Shown one piece after another: positions 51,565 to 60,276 of a stretch of 64,000 nt of DNA. A program made the position numbers and the translations under genes. Source of the stretch: M3007 sp044226205 (GTDB lineage Bacteria; Bacteroidota; Bacteroidia; Chitinophagales; Saprospiraceae). Location of the stretch: contig JBGAHL010000017.1 in NCBI GenBank assembly GCA_044226205.1, positions 1-64,000 of the forward strand, read 5' to 3'. Numbering within the stretch: position 1 is the stretch's first letter; each line of letters begins with the position of its first letter. The notes under the pieces were generated by a model. It searched no databases. It worked only from the letters and a program-made list of their open reading frames with translations, and was not told the origin of the DNA.

Positions 51565-52083
51565 TTGAAATCACACTTCATGGACGTTCACGAAGGCAAG
51601 CAAAAATTCATCGAATCCTGGGGCAAAATGGCCAGCGACTGGGGTATCAATCGCACCATGGCGCAGGTACACGCCCTGCTCCTGATCGCGCCCGAGCCCC
51701 TCACCGCCGATCAGGTGATGGAAGACCTCAACATCTCCCGCGGCAACGCCAATATGAATATCCGCGCCCTGATGGACTGGGGGCTGGTGCACAAACAACT
51801 GCGCGCCGGCGAGCGGAAAGAGTATTTTTTCGCTGAAAAAGACATGTGGACGGTGGTCCGCCAGATCATCATCAACCGTAAAAAACGCGAACTGGAGCCC
51901 ATGCTCAAAGTGCTCGACGAAGTGGTGGGCGTGGAGGAAAACTGCCCCGAGTCGGAGAGCTTTTGCGCGGTCGTGCGCGACATCCGCAAGTTCTCCCACA
52001 AGGCCAATCAGACCCTCGATACCTTGCTCAAAGCCGACCCCAACTGGTTTACGGGCATGCTGCTCAATACGATGGTGCGATAA
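51565..52083 (+). CDS. GbsR/MarR family transcriptional regulator
   Basis: The 172-residue protein has a winged-helix DNA-binding domain: ESWGKMASDWGINRTMAQVHALLL (about residues 13-36) and LTADQVMEDLNISRGNANMNIRALMDWGLV (about 41-70), followed by a wing RAGERKEYFFAEKD and a helical dimer part (about 95-160). The SRGNANMNIR recognition helix is the usual GbsR-type form in Bacteroidetes. A second possible start is the ATG at 51580. Regulated genes unknown; the next plus-strand gene is beyond the convergent acetyltransferase, so no operon is evident. Confidence 0.9.
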   Translation: MKSHFMDVHEGKQKFIESWGKMASDWGINRTMAQVHALLLIAPEPLTADQVMEDLNISRGNANMNIRALMDWGLVHKQLRAGERKEYFFAEKDMWTVVRQIIINRKKRELEPMLKVLDEVVGVEENCPESESFCAVVRDIRKFSHKANQTLDTLLKADPNWFTGMLLNTMVR

Positions 52084-52089
52084 CGCGCG

Positions 52090-53046
52090 CTATCGCCAAA
52101 CCCGGAAATAAGGCGTCAATTGTCCGCCGAAGGCGCGAAAAAGGCGCTCCATGCCTTCGTGCATACTGCCCTCAAAGTCAAGGACCAGGTTTTTTTCCCT
52201 GCAAAAGTCGATCGCCGCAGCGATCAGTGCGGGCGTGGCAGCCAGCCGGCGCCCGGCCTCGCTTGTGCCGCTGAGCAAAAAAGCCGCCTCTTTCGTGTCA
52301 AACGCCAGCCAGATGCCCGCGACCGCCTCGTCGGCGCCGCGTTCGCGCGCCAGCAGCACGAGGCTTTGGTCGCGCGCCGACAAGGCCCCGTGCAAGGCAT
52401 CGAACGCCGCTTGGTGCCGAGCCGGCGGCAGGTTTTGCCGGCGGAGCGACTGCCGGTACAGCCCGAAAAGCCGGCCGGACTGATCCGTTGCGGGAAAAAT
52501 TTCGAGGGCCGACCCGGCTTTTTTCAGGTCGGTGCGCAAGGTGTTTTCCCAACCGGCCTCGGTATGGATCACGGGATCGAGGCGGTAGGTGTAGCGCGTG
52601 GTTTGTTTGAAACCCGCCCAGTAAAACGGCAGCCAGTTGCCGATTTCCGGCCGGAAATGCTGTCGGAAAAACAGGCTGCGCGGCAATTGTTCAATCAGCG
52701 CCGAAGCGGTTCTTTTTTCAAAAGCAAGCCGTCCAACATCCTTTAAATCAGTGTTTTGTGGATAAAAATAGCAGGGGCCGGCATAGCTGGTAAAAGGCGG
52801 CATCTGGATAATCGGCAGGCCCCAGCGCCGCGCCCTGTACCAGGGCATTACGCCCGTGACGCCGCCGCCGCGATCCTGCGACAGGCAGACGCCCCAAGCG
52901 TCCGGGCCGCCGCACACCGCGTCGAGCCACCAGGGCTGGAAGTGCAGGGGGAGCCAGGTCTGTTCGCACAATTCCCGGTACCGTGTTTGGCGGCTGCGCT
53001 CGTCTTTTGATACTTTTGCGGACAACACAGGGCGATGATACGCCAT
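52090..53046 (-). CDS. FemAB/BioF2-like GNAT acetyltransferase
   Basis: The 318-residue protein shows the double-GNAT pattern: an N-terminal half with LPLHFQPWWLDAVCG (about residues 31-45), MPPFTSYAGPCYF (about 82-94), and RYTYRLDP (about 152), and a C-terminal half with LYRQSLRRQNLPP (about 190), VAGIWLAFDTKEAAFLLSGT (about 240) and LDFEGSMHEGMERLFRAFGGQLTPYF (about 287). Proteins of this type transfer acyl or amino acid groups, often onto peptidoglycan or polysaccharide precursors. Substrate unknown. The start at 53046 precedes the conserved region by about 25 residues and might be too far upstream. Confidence 0.82.
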   Translation of the reverse strand: MAYHRPVLSAKVSKDERSRQTRYRELCEQTWLPLHFQPWWLDAVCGGPDAWGVCLSQDRGGGVTGVMPWYRARRWGLPIIQMPPFTSYAGPCYFYPQNTDLKDVGRLAFEKRTASALIEQLPRSLFFRQHFRPEIGNWLPFYWAGFKQTTRYTYRLDPVIHTEAGWENTLRTDLKKAGSALEIFPATDQSGRLFGLYRQSLRRQNLPPARHQAAFDALHGALSARDQSLVLLARERGADEAVAGIWLAFDTKEAAFLLSGTSEAGRRLAATPALIAAAIDFCREKNLVLDFEGSMHEGMERLFRAFGGQLTPYFRVWR

Positions 53047-53105
53047 GTCTTTCGCCTGTACAACCCTGGTTCAACGCGCTGCACAAGCGCCCATTCACTT
53101 TCACC

Positions 53106-53612
53106 ATGACGCTCCGCGCATTTTTCGACTACCTCGGGGAAAACCCGCTCGTGCTGCTGGCCTTTTTCGCACTCATCCCCCTGACGGCCTTTCTGGCCGG
53201 CATGCTCGGGCGCGGCGAAGGGCACCTTTCGCCGTGGAAATACCTGTATTCGGTTTTGATCTACGCGGTCTGCGTGCCCGGAATTTTTGCCGTGGCGTTG
53301 AGCGTGTATTTTTTCCTGTTCGAACGCGGCAGCATCATGAACACCAACGTGCTGATTCAGGTCCTGCCCGTCGTGTCGATGGTGCTTACGCTGGCCATTA
53401 TCCGGCAAAACGTGAGTTTCGACAATATCCCGGGTTTTGAAAAAATATCCAGCCTGATGCTCATGATCGGCGCGGTGTTCGTACTGATGTATCTGCTTGA
53501 TCGTACGCACCTTATCGCGTTTGTCAATGTGCCGGTGCAGTACCTCCTCCTGATCGTGGGCGGCCTTTTGCTGGCCTTCCGCTACGGGTTCAGGCAACTC
53601 ATTGCGCGCTGA
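53106..53612 (+). CDS. Membrane protein of unknown function upstream of lptC
   Basis: The 168-residue protein starts at MTLRAFFDYLGENPL; longer frames cross the divergent acetyltransferase start. It has five hydrophobic segments (about residues 13-31, 46-68, 78-96, 108-127, 140-158). No recognised family motif is present. It begins a cluster on the plus strand with lptC, the CorC-like gene and rsgA, with short gaps, so one transcript is likely. The lipid-transport neighbour suggests envelope work, but this is only context. Confidence 0.7.
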   Translation: MTLRAFFDYLGENPLVLLAFFALIPLTAFLAGMLGRGEGHLSPWKYLYSVLIYAVCVPGIFAVALSVYFFLFERGSIMNTNVLIQVLPVVSMVLTLAIIRQNVSFDNIPGFEKISSLMLMIGAVFVLMYLLDRTHLIAFVNVPVQYLLLIVGGLLLAFRYGFRQLIAR

Positions 53613-53640
53613 ATCGTTATTCCTTTTTTCGACCTTGAAT

Positions 53641-54204
53641 GTGTTTCGTATAAATCGATTGTTCCTCCTGCCGGCGCTGGCCCTTGGCCTCGCGGCCTGT
53701 GAAAATGCGCTGCGCCGCGAGCAGGAAATATTCACCCAGAACGACGTGGCCGTGGAGGTCGGTCGCGGGGTGGAAATCCTGTATTCCGACAGCGCCCGTG
53801 TCCGGGTGCGCATTTCGGGGCCGGTGTTGCACAATTTTACCGAACGCGACGACCCGCGCCAGGAATTTCCGCAAGGTGTCAAGGTCGATTTTCTGGATGA
53901 GCGCCAGCAGACAAAAAGTACGCTTACCGCCAAAAACGCCATTCGGCGCCAGGACAAAGGTCAGGTGACGGCCCGCGATTCGGTCGTGCTGAACACCGTC
54001 CGGGGAGAGCGACTCGAAACCGAAGAACTGATCTGGGACGAAAAAACCGAGAAAATCTTTACCGACAAATTTGTCAAAGTCACCAAACCCGGAGAGATCA
54101 TCTACGGCTTCGGCCTCGAAGCCAATCAGGATTTTTCCTACTGGAAAATAACCGTCCCGAAAGGCCGCATCAAGGCCGATCAGGTGGACAAAGCCCTGCA
54201 ATAA
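53641..54204 (+). CDS. lptC: LPS export ABC transporter periplasmic protein LptC
   Basis: LptC bridges the inner-membrane LptB2FG complex and LptA. The 187-residue protein begins at GTG 53641 (MFRINRLFLL) with a lipoprotein signal, lipobox LAAC and Cys20, as in Bacteroidetes LptC forms rather than the membrane-anchored E. coli form. The OstA/LptC beta-jellyroll is visible in LYSDSARVRVRISGPVL, GVKVDFLDERQQTKSTLTAKNAIRR, GQVTARDSVVLNTVRGERLETEELIWDEKTEKIFTDKFVKV (about residues 50-150). A TTG at 53602 would be an alternative start. It lies in the cluster before the CorC-like gene. Confidence 0.9.
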   Translation: MFRINRLFLLPALALGLAACENALRREQEIFTQNDVAVEVGRGVEILYSDSARVRVRISGPVLHNFTERDDPRQEFPQGVKVDFLDERQQTKSTLTAKNAIRRQDKGQVTARDSVVLNTVRGERLETEELIWDEKTEKIFTDKFVKVTKPGEIIYGFGLEANQDFSYWKITVPKGRIKADQVDKALQ

Positions 54205-54215
54205 AATCCCCTCCC

Positions 54216-55199
54216 ATGGACGAAGACGCCGCCCGACCTCGATTTACCAGCTGGCACATCGGCAGCCATGCTTTCCCCGCCGTTTTGTTGCTGAGCTTGC
54301 TCAGCGTTTTGTTGGCCACCTGGACCCTGCCCACGCTTTTTTTTGTGTTCGGAACCGGCTGGTTTGCGCCCTTTTTTCTCTCAATAGGGGTGTTTCTGGG
54401 CATTTTGTTGTTTAAAAAGCAGATTTTTAAAAGCATATACCACAACGAGCCACGGGAAGGCGATGCCGCCTTGCTCGAATATTTTGTGCAACAAAACACC
54501 GCCGCCAACGAAGAAGAGGAGGAAATGGCCGTCGAGTTGCTCGAAAACGCCCTGCAACTCAAAGACGTACGCGCCCTGGATTGTATGGCGCCGCGCTCCG
54601 ACATCGTTCACGTGGATGTTTCGGCGCCCGTGGAGGAACTCCGCCAACTTTTTATCGAAAGCAGCCTGTCGCGCATTCTGGTGACGGATGGCGCGCTCGA
54701 TCACGTGCTCGGCTACGTGCACGTGCAGCAAATGTTTGCCCTGCCGCAGACGATTCGGGGCATGGCTATGCCGATTTATTTCGTGCCGGAAACGATTTCG
54801 GTGAAAGATCTGTTGAACAAATTTATCAAAAACCGCAGCAGCATCGCCTGCGTGGTGGATGAGTACGGCAGCCTGGCCGGCCTTGTGACGCTCGAAGACG
54901 CCCTCGAACAACTTTTCGGCGAAATCGACGACGAACACGACCAGGAGGAGTTCATCGACGTGCGGATTTCCGAACGCGAATTCCTCTTCTCGGGCCGCCT
55001 GCGCATCGACGACCTTAACGAAAAATATCCCGAACTGAACCTGCCGGAAGGCGATTACCAAACCCTCTCCGGCTTTATCGTATCCACCGCCCAGAATATC
55101 CCCGAACAGGGCGCCCGCCTGCCGTTCGAAGGCAAAACCTTCGTGCTCGAACTGGTGAGCGACCGCAAAATTGAAACGGTGCGGGTGCTGGTGGATTGA
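54216..55199 (+). CDS. HlyC/CorC-type protein with shortened N-terminal membrane part
   Basis: The 327-residue protein has only two hydrophobic segments (about residues 22-40 and 47-65) before the cytoplasmic part, whereas the usual CNNM/DUF21 domain has three to four helices. The CBS pair follows (about 105-230; MAPRSDIVHVDVSAPVEEL, SRILVTDGALDHVLGYVHVQ, IACVVDEYGSLAGLVTLEDALEQLFG), then a CorC_HlyC domain (about 245-325). In the family, these proteins are involved in magnesium or cobalt efflux or envelope maintenance; the short form may be a soluble-module variant. It starts 11 bases after lptC. Confidence 0.85.
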   Translation: MDEDAARPRFTSWHIGSHAFPAVLLLSLLSVLLATWTLPTLFFVFGTGWFAPFFLSIGVFLGILLFKKQIFKSIYHNEPREGDAALLEYFVQQNTAANEEEEEMAVELLENALQLKDVRALDCMAPRSDIVHVDVSAPVEELRQLFIESSLSRILVTDGALDHVLGYVHVQQMFALPQTIRGMAMPIYFVPETISVKDLLNKFIKNRSSIACVVDEYGSLAGLVTLEDALEQLFGEIDDEHDQEEFIDVRISEREFLFSGRLRIDDLNEKYPELNLPEGDYQTLSGFIVSTAQNIPEQGARLPFEGKTFVLELVSDRKIETVRVLVD

Positions 55200-55219
55200 A
55201 CCATTGTCCAATCGTCAAA

Positions 55220-56179
55220 ATGTTAACAGGAACTGTAACCAAATCGACCGGCAGCTGGTATAGTGTGCGTCTCGACGAGGCCGGCGAATTGCTTCAATGC
55301 CGCATTGTAGGCAAATTTCGGCTCGACGACGTGCCCCTGACCAACCCCGTCGCCGTGGGCGATCGGGTCGAAATACAGCGCGAAGGCGCGGCCGGCACCG
55401 AGGGTTTGATCAAAAAAATACTGCCCCGCGACAACTGGGTCGTGCGACAGTCGCCCCGCCGCAAACACGACCTGCACCTGCTGGCCGCCAACATCGATCA
55501 GGCCGTGCTCATCGTCACCGTGGTGCAGCCCAACCTCAAACCGGGTTTTATCGATCGTTTTTTGCTGATGACCGAACCGCACGAGATCCCGGTCACCATC
55601 GTGTTCAACAAGGGCGATTTGTACAACGAAGAGGACGTGGCCGTCTTTTTCGCCATGAAAGAAGTGTATGAAAAAATAGGGTACCGCGTCATTGCCACCT
55701 CCGTGCGGGACAAAAAGGGGCTCGATACGTTCCGCGATATTTTAAAAGACAAAATCACCCTGCTCAGCGGGCAGTCGGGCGTGGGGAAAAGCAGCCTGGT
55801 CAACGCCATTCAGCCGCAACTCAACCTGCGCACGGGCGATATCAGCGATTATTCGGGCAAAGGCCAGCATACCACCACGTTCGCCGAGATGTTCGAACTG
55901 GATTTCGGCGGCAGCATCATTGATACGCCAGGGATCAAAACCCTGGCTTTCAACAACAAGGACCTGCAAAACGTGGCGCACAGTTTCCGTGAATTTTTCA
56001 CACTTTCCGAAAACTGCCGCTTCGGAGCCTCCTGCCTGCACCGCAACGAACCCGGCTGCGCGGTGCGCGAAGCGGTCAAAAACGGCGAGGTAAGCGAACT
56101 GCGCTACCTCAACTACCTCGGCATTCTGGAAGAAGTGGAGGATCAGAACTATTGGGAACGGTACAAGGATATTGAGTGA
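55220..56179 (+). CDS. rsgA: Ribosome small subunit biogenesis GTPase
   Basis: RsgA is a circularly permuted GTPase that checks 30S assembly. The 319-residue protein starts at MLTGTVTKSTG (ATG at 55220; the in-frame ATG at 55196 adds 8 residues overlapping the preceding stop). It has the OB domain (about residues 1-80), the permuted order G4 FNKGDL (about 128-133), G1 GQSGVGKSSL (about 183-192) and G3 DTPGI (about 234-238), and the zinc knuckle CRFGASCLHRNEPGCAV (about 272-288). It ends the lptC cluster. Confidence 0.95.
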   Translation: MLTGTVTKSTGSWYSVRLDEAGELLQCRIVGKFRLDDVPLTNPVAVGDRVEIQREGAAGTEGLIKKILPRDNWVVRQSPRRKHDLHLLAANIDQAVLIVTVVQPNLKPGFIDRFLLMTEPHEIPVTIVFNKGDLYNEEDVAVFFAMKEVYEKIGYRVIATSVRDKKGLDTFRDILKDKITLLSGQSGVGKSSLVNAIQPQLNLRTGDISDYSGKGQHTTTFAEMFELDFGGSIIDTPGIKTLAFNNKDLQNVAHSFREFFTLSENCRFGASCLHRNEPGCAVREAVKNGEVSELRYLNYLGILEEVEDQNYWERYKDIE

Positions 56180-56194
56180 CCGGACGGAATTCAC

Positions 56195-56710
56195 TCACAT
56201 TTCCATCACGTGGCCGCATTGCCCGCAGGTACGGGCCCTGGCATCGGACTTGAATTCGCCGATGGCGTCGCGGATCTGGGTGCCGATGTCTTTCAGTTCA
56301 AAACCCGCTTCATGCAGCGGGGCGCCGCAGTGATCGCAGAACCACAGGAGTTTGTCGATCTCGCCCTGGTGGCGTTTGCGTTCGAGCACCAGCCCGACGG
56401 TATTGGCGGGGCGCTGGGGAGAGTGGGGGATGCGGGGCGGCAGCAGGAACATTTCACCCTCGCGGATATCGATGGTTTCGGGTTTGCCCTCCTCGTTGAT
56501 GATTTTGACCTGAATGTCGCCTTCCAGTTGGTAAAAAAGTTCTTCACCTTCCTCCCAGTGGTAGTCTTTGCGGCCGTTGGGGCCGCCGACGATCATGACG
56601 ATAAAGTCGTCGTTGTCCACGTAAATCTGTTTGTTGCCCACCGGCGGCTGGAGGAGGTGGCGGTTTTCTTCGATCCATTTCTGGAGGTTAAAAGGTCTGG
56701 CGATCGGCAT
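56195..56710 (-). CDS. nbaC: 3-hydroxyanthranilate 3,4-dioxygenase
   Basis: The enzyme opens the ring of 3-hydroxyanthranilate in the kynurenine pathway toward quinolinate and NAD. The 171-residue protein is a cupin with the iron ligands in DYHWEEGEELFYQLEGD (His and Glu) and PPRIPHSPQRP (second His), and the typical C-terminal rubredoxin-like site CDHCGAPL and CGQCGH. The sequence FNLQKWIEENRHLLQPPVGN is the family N-terminus. It is convergent with rsgA, 15 bases between stops. No other kynurenine genes are in the window. Confidence 0.96.
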   Translation of the reverse strand: MPIARPFNLQKWIEENRHLLQPPVGNKQIYVDNDDFIVMIVGGPNGRKDYHWEEGEELFYQLEGDIQVKIINEEGKPETIDIREGEMFLLPPRIPHSPQRPANTVGLVLERKRHQGEIDKLLWFCDHCGAPLHEAGFELKDIGTQIRDAIGEFKSDARARTCGQCGHVMEM

Positions 56711-56888
56711 GTTGTCTTGAAAATACGGGTGGTTAAGGAATAATTGGTCGATATGGAATCGCGGGCGTTTGTCAAGTCAAAATGACCGGCTCCGGGTCGT
56801 GTGAAATTGAGGCCGGCTCATCGTCCGCCCCTGCCGGGCAATTCACAACAAAGATAACGTGCCGGCGGGAATTTCTGCCGCCGGGGCC

Positions 56889-57758
56889 TCAGGACCGGGT
56901 TAGCGACAGCAGCACGATGCCTGCCAGAATGAGCAGGGAGCCCAGCAGGCGCGGGCGGAAATTTTCCTCGGTCAGCAGCCGGGCGCCGAGCACGACCCCG
57001 ATCACGATGCTCAGCTCGCGCGCCGGCGCGACCACGTGCAACGGCGCCGTTTTCAGGGCGTACAGCACGAGCAGATACCCCAGCGGGCTGATCAGGGCGA
57101 CCACCACGACCTTCCAGCGGTGCGCGCGCCAGACGTCGCCGATCTCTTTCCAGCGCCGTCGGGCCAGCGGAGCCAGCACGACGGTGCGGATGGGGTGCGA
57201 GCAGGCTTCCACCATGATCGGCGCCAGCGCCAGCTGCTTCACGGCAAACCCGTCGAACACCGTGTAGCACGCAATCAGAAACCCCGTCCCGATGCCGTAC
57301 ACCAGTCCGTCGCGGCGTCTTTCGGCATCCACACCGGCCTTGCCGATGCCCGATACGAGCAGCACGCCCGCCGCGACGAGGCACAAGCCCAGCAGGGAAA
57401 AAACGCCCAGTTGCTCGTGCAAAAACAAGACGGCGCCCACGGCCGACAAAACCGGCCCGCTGCCACGCGCCAGCGGGTACACGACTGAAAGGTCGGCCAC
57501 GGCATAGCCTTTTTGCAAAACGAGGAAATACACGAGGTGCAGGACGCCCGTAATGCTCAATGCGCCCACGTTGCGCAGCGACCACTCGAAATCGTAAAGG
57601 ATCGAATACCCCACGACCAGCGGCAGCATCCAAACGCTGATGACGGCTGCCAGCAGCCACACAAAAGCGGGTCCGCCGGGGATTGTTTTGGCTAAAAAAT
57701 TCCAGATCGCGTGCAAAACAGCCGCTGTCAGGACCAGCATCAGGCTCAAAGGCTCCAT
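56889..57758 (-). CDS. EamA/DMT-family transporter
   Basis: The 289-residue inner-membrane protein has ten hydrophobic helices in two halves, each with the EamA fold (first half NFLAKTIPGGPAFVWLL and VYPLARGSGPVLSAVGAVLFLHEQLG; second half ALISPLGYLLVLYALKTAPLHVVAPARELSIVIGVVLGARLLTEE, which is recognised by the P-R-E-S-like spacing and E at the end). Substrate unknown, metabolites exporters being common. The start is MEPLSLMLV. It follows no operon partner. Confidence 0.9.
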   Translation of the reverse strand: MEPLSLMLVLTAAVLHAIWNFLAKTIPGGPAFVWLLAAVISVWMLPLVVGYSILYDFEWSLRNVGALSITGVLHLVYFLVLQKGYAVADLSVVYPLARGSGPVLSAVGAVLFLHEQLGVFSLLGLCLVAAGVLLVSGIGKAGVDAERRRDGLVYGIGTGFLIACYTVFDGFAVKQLALAPIMVEACSHPIRTVVLAPLARRRWKEIGDVWRAHRWKVVVVALISPLGYLLVLYALKTAPLHVVAPARELSIVIGVVLGARLLTEENFRPRLLGSLLILAGIVLLSLTRS

Positions 57759-57888
57759 CCCGGGGGTAGTTATTGTGTTGAAAAACGCGGCAAATTAGCA
57801 TATTTGACCTTGCAGCGCAGGCCGCTGTAACATCTTCGCCGCCTGCGCCGTCTTTCGTTCGATACCACCACTTTATAAACAATCAGCT

Positions 57889-58659
57889 ATGAACAAAATC
57901 TGTTTCCTCCTTGCCTTGCTGTGGAGCCTGGGCACGGCTTTGTCCGCTCAAAACCAGGCGTTCGACAGTTTTATTGACCAACACCGCAACGATCAGGGCT
58001 TTACCTACGCCCTGCTGAGCAAAGACGTGTTCGAAGTCGCCACCGGCGTCGCGGTGGAAGATACCGACTGGAAAAAATTGCACCGCGTCATCGGTCAGAT
58101 CGGCTCCCTCAGCATCCTTGCCGCCGACAGCATCACCAACGGCCGCGCATTGTACAAGGAAGCCCGCGCCCTGGTGCCTACCGACGTACTGGAAGACGTG
58201 CTGGCCGTTCGCGACGGCCAAACCGACGTCCGCATCTGGGCCCGCGAGGAAAACGCCGTGGTGTCCGACCTGGTCATGCTGGTGGGTACGCCCGACGAGT
58301 TCGCCCTCATCTGCTTTTCCGGCGCGATTGACCTCTCCAACCTGAGCGAACTCGCCCAACTGCTCGACGCCGAAACCGCGCAGGACCTCGCCCGCGCCTC
58401 GGCGGCCGTGGCGCCCTCGTTCCGCCTCAGCCCCAACCCCAGCGCCGGCCCCCTCACCTTGTCCTGCGACGAACCCGGCGACCAGCCCCGCCGCCTCTCC
58501 GTAAGCGACCAGAACGGCCGCCTGCTGCTGACCCGCGACCTGGACGCTGCGCCAACGCAAACCATCGACCTCTCCGCTTTGGCCAACGGCTCGTACTGGG
58601 TCCAGCTGGAAACGGCCAAGGGCAAAGTCGGCGTTAAGCAAATACTAATTGCCCGCTAG
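57889..58659 (+). CDS. DUF4252-like secreted protein with T9SS sorting domain
   Basis: The 256-residue protein has a signal peptide (to about residue 20, SAQ). Residues 24-165 match the DUF4252 pattern: FDSFIDQHRNDQGFTYALLSKDVFE, IGSLSILAADS, EDVLAVRDGQTDVRIWARE, VSDLVMLVGTPDEFALICFSGAIDLSNL. From about residue 175 (FRLSPNPSAGPLTL) a T9SS sorting domain ends VGVKQILIAR. DUF4252 is unknown; attaching it to a type IX sorting tail is unusual in my experience and would send it to the surface. Confidence 0.82.
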   Translation: MNKICFLLALLWSLGTALSAQNQAFDSFIDQHRNDQGFTYALLSKDVFEVATGVAVEDTDWKKLHRVIGQIGSLSILAADSITNGRALYKEARALVPTDVLEDVLAVRDGQTDVRIWAREENAVVSDLVMLVGTPDEFALICFSGAIDLSNLSELAQLLDAETAQDLARASAAVAPSFRLSPNPSAGPLTLSCDEPGDQPRRLSVSDQNGRLLLTRDLDAAPTQTIDLSALANGSYWVQLETAKGKVGVKQILIAR

Positions 58660-58718
58660 ACAGGGGGCAAAAAGACGGGGCGGGCCTATTTTTACTGCTT
58701 ATTACAAAACCTGCTCTT

Positions 58719-60206
58719 ATGTTGAAATACACCTTCCTCCCCGTCTTTCTTTTTATCAATTTTATTGCCCTGAATGCCCAAATAGCCGCCCCCGGCGGAC
58801 TGTTGCGGGAAAACTTCACCCTCGAACACCCGCGTGCCCTCTATACGCCCCGGCCCAAGGCCGAAAGCGGCCTCCGCAGCGGCCTTACCGACGCGCTCGA
58901 CGCGGCTTTCGACAGCGTAACCACGCTCTCCACGCTCAAAGGTTTTACCGCGGCGGTCGTCCTGCCCGATGGCAGCGTGTGGAAACGCGCGCATGGCGCC
59001 AACGCGGGAATCCCCATTATGACCGCCCTGAACACGAACCACCTCATGGGCATGGGCAGCATTACCAAAACCTTTGTCTCGACCACCATGCTGCTGCTGG
59101 TGGAAGACGGCCTGCTTAGTCTCGACGACTCGATCGGGCAATACGTGGGCCCTTACCCCAACATCGACGGCAGCGCGACCCTGCGCCAATTGCTGAGCCA
59201 CCGCACGGGTTTCAACGACTACCTCAACGAAAACCCGGTGATGATCGATACCTGGGTGGCCCACCTCGATAGCATCTGGGAGGCCGACACCGTGTTGAAC
59301 CATTACATTCTGGCGCCCAATTTCGCGGTCGGCGCCGACTGGAGTTATTCCAATACCAACTACCTGCTCGCCGGCCGCATCATCGAATCGGTCACCGGCC
59401 AACCCTGGTACCAGGTGCTGCGCGACCGGGTGCTGACGCCGCAAGGACTCACGCACACCTTCGCCTATCCCTGGGAATCCACGGGTACCCAGCAGATCGC
59501 CCACGTCTGGCTGGATATCGATGGCAACGGCACCGTCGAGGATGCCGTCGGGCTGGGTTTGCCCATCGAAGGGTTTTTCAGCCTCGGCAACAGCGCAGGC
59601 TGCCTGATGAGCACGCCCGAAGACATCGGCCGCTTCATGGAGCGACTCTTCAGCGGGAATATCCTTCAAGCCGCCTCCCTGGCTGAAATGCAGACCGACT
59701 ACGTGCAAGACCCCTCGACCGGCCTCCAGTACGGCCTTGGCGCGGCGTCCTTCGCGGGCTTTCCGACGGAGAACTGGGGGCACGACGGCAGCATCATTTA
59801 CAAATCCTGGGGGCTCTATTTCCCCGAACTGGACATCGCAATCGTGGTGCAGCAAAACGACGACCGCATCGCCGCCCTCAACCCGCAACTGATTGATCTG
59901 GTGGATGTTTTCGTCAGCCTCTTGCTCACGTACATCGACAATGCCCCCAGCGTCGGCACGGGCGCGCCCGCACTGGCCGCCACGCCGCTCGCCACGCCCA
60001 ACCCCGCGACGGATCGTTTGCAGTTGCAATTGCCGGCCGATCTGCCTTTGCCCGCCCTTTGCACGCTCAGCGATGCGCAGGGCAAGCCCGTTTGGTCGCA
60101 AGGAGTAGCAACGCGGACGCAGGAAGTGAACCTGGGGCAACTGCCGGCAGGGCTCTATTATTTAAAAGCCGGAAACCTGGTGGAAAAGGTGGTGGTCAAT
60201 CGCTAA
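58719..60206 (+). CDS. Secreted serine hydrolase (class C beta-lactamase fold) with T9SS sorting domain
   Basis: The 495-residue protein has a signal peptide (to about residue 20, NAQ). The catalytic domain spans about 40-405, with the SxxK motif SITK in MGSITKTFVS (about 112), the YxN motif YSNTNY (about 213) and a HDG motif (GHDGSIIY, about 352) in place of KTG. This is the pattern of penicillin-binding-protein-4/beta-lactamase-C type esterases and peptidases. The T9SS sorting domain from about 425 (LATPNPATDRLQLQ) directs it to the outer face. Substrate unknown. The two T9SS genes follow one another with 59 bases between. Confidence 0.93.
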   Translation: MLKYTFLPVFLFINFIALNAQIAAPGGLLRENFTLEHPRALYTPRPKAESGLRSGLTDALDAAFDSVTTLSTLKGFTAAVVLPDGSVWKRAHGANAGIPIMTALNTNHLMGMGSITKTFVSTTMLLLVEDGLLSLDDSIGQYVGPYPNIDGSATLRQLLSHRTGFNDYLNENPVMIDTWVAHLDSIWEADTVLNHYILAPNFAVGADWSYSNTNYLLAGRIIESVTGQPWYQVLRDRVLTPQGLTHTFAYPWESTGTQQIAHVWLDIDGNGTVEDAVGLGLPIEGFFSLGNSAGCLMSTPEDIGRFMERLFSGNILQAASLAEMQTDYVQDPSTGLQYGLGAASFAGFPTENWGHDGSIIYKSWGLYFPELDIAIVVQQNDDRIAALNPQLIDLVDVFVSLLLTYIDNAPSVGTGAPALAATPLATPNPATDRLQLQLPADLPLPALCTLSDAQGKPVWSQGVATRTQEVNLGQLPAGLYYLKAGNLVEKVVVNR

Positions 60207-60234
60207 AAAGCGTATAAAGCATTGGTTTTCAATT

Positions 60235-60276
60235 AAAATTCCAGCCGCGCAAACAAGGTCGTGGCTGGAATTTTTT
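60235..60276. terminator. Bidirectional rho-independent terminator
   Basis: AAAATTCCAGCC (60235-60246) pairs with GGCTGGAATTTT (60263-60274), followed by T residues on the plus strand and preceded by A residues. It serves the convergent serine hydrolase and CPBP genes. Confidence 0.9.
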
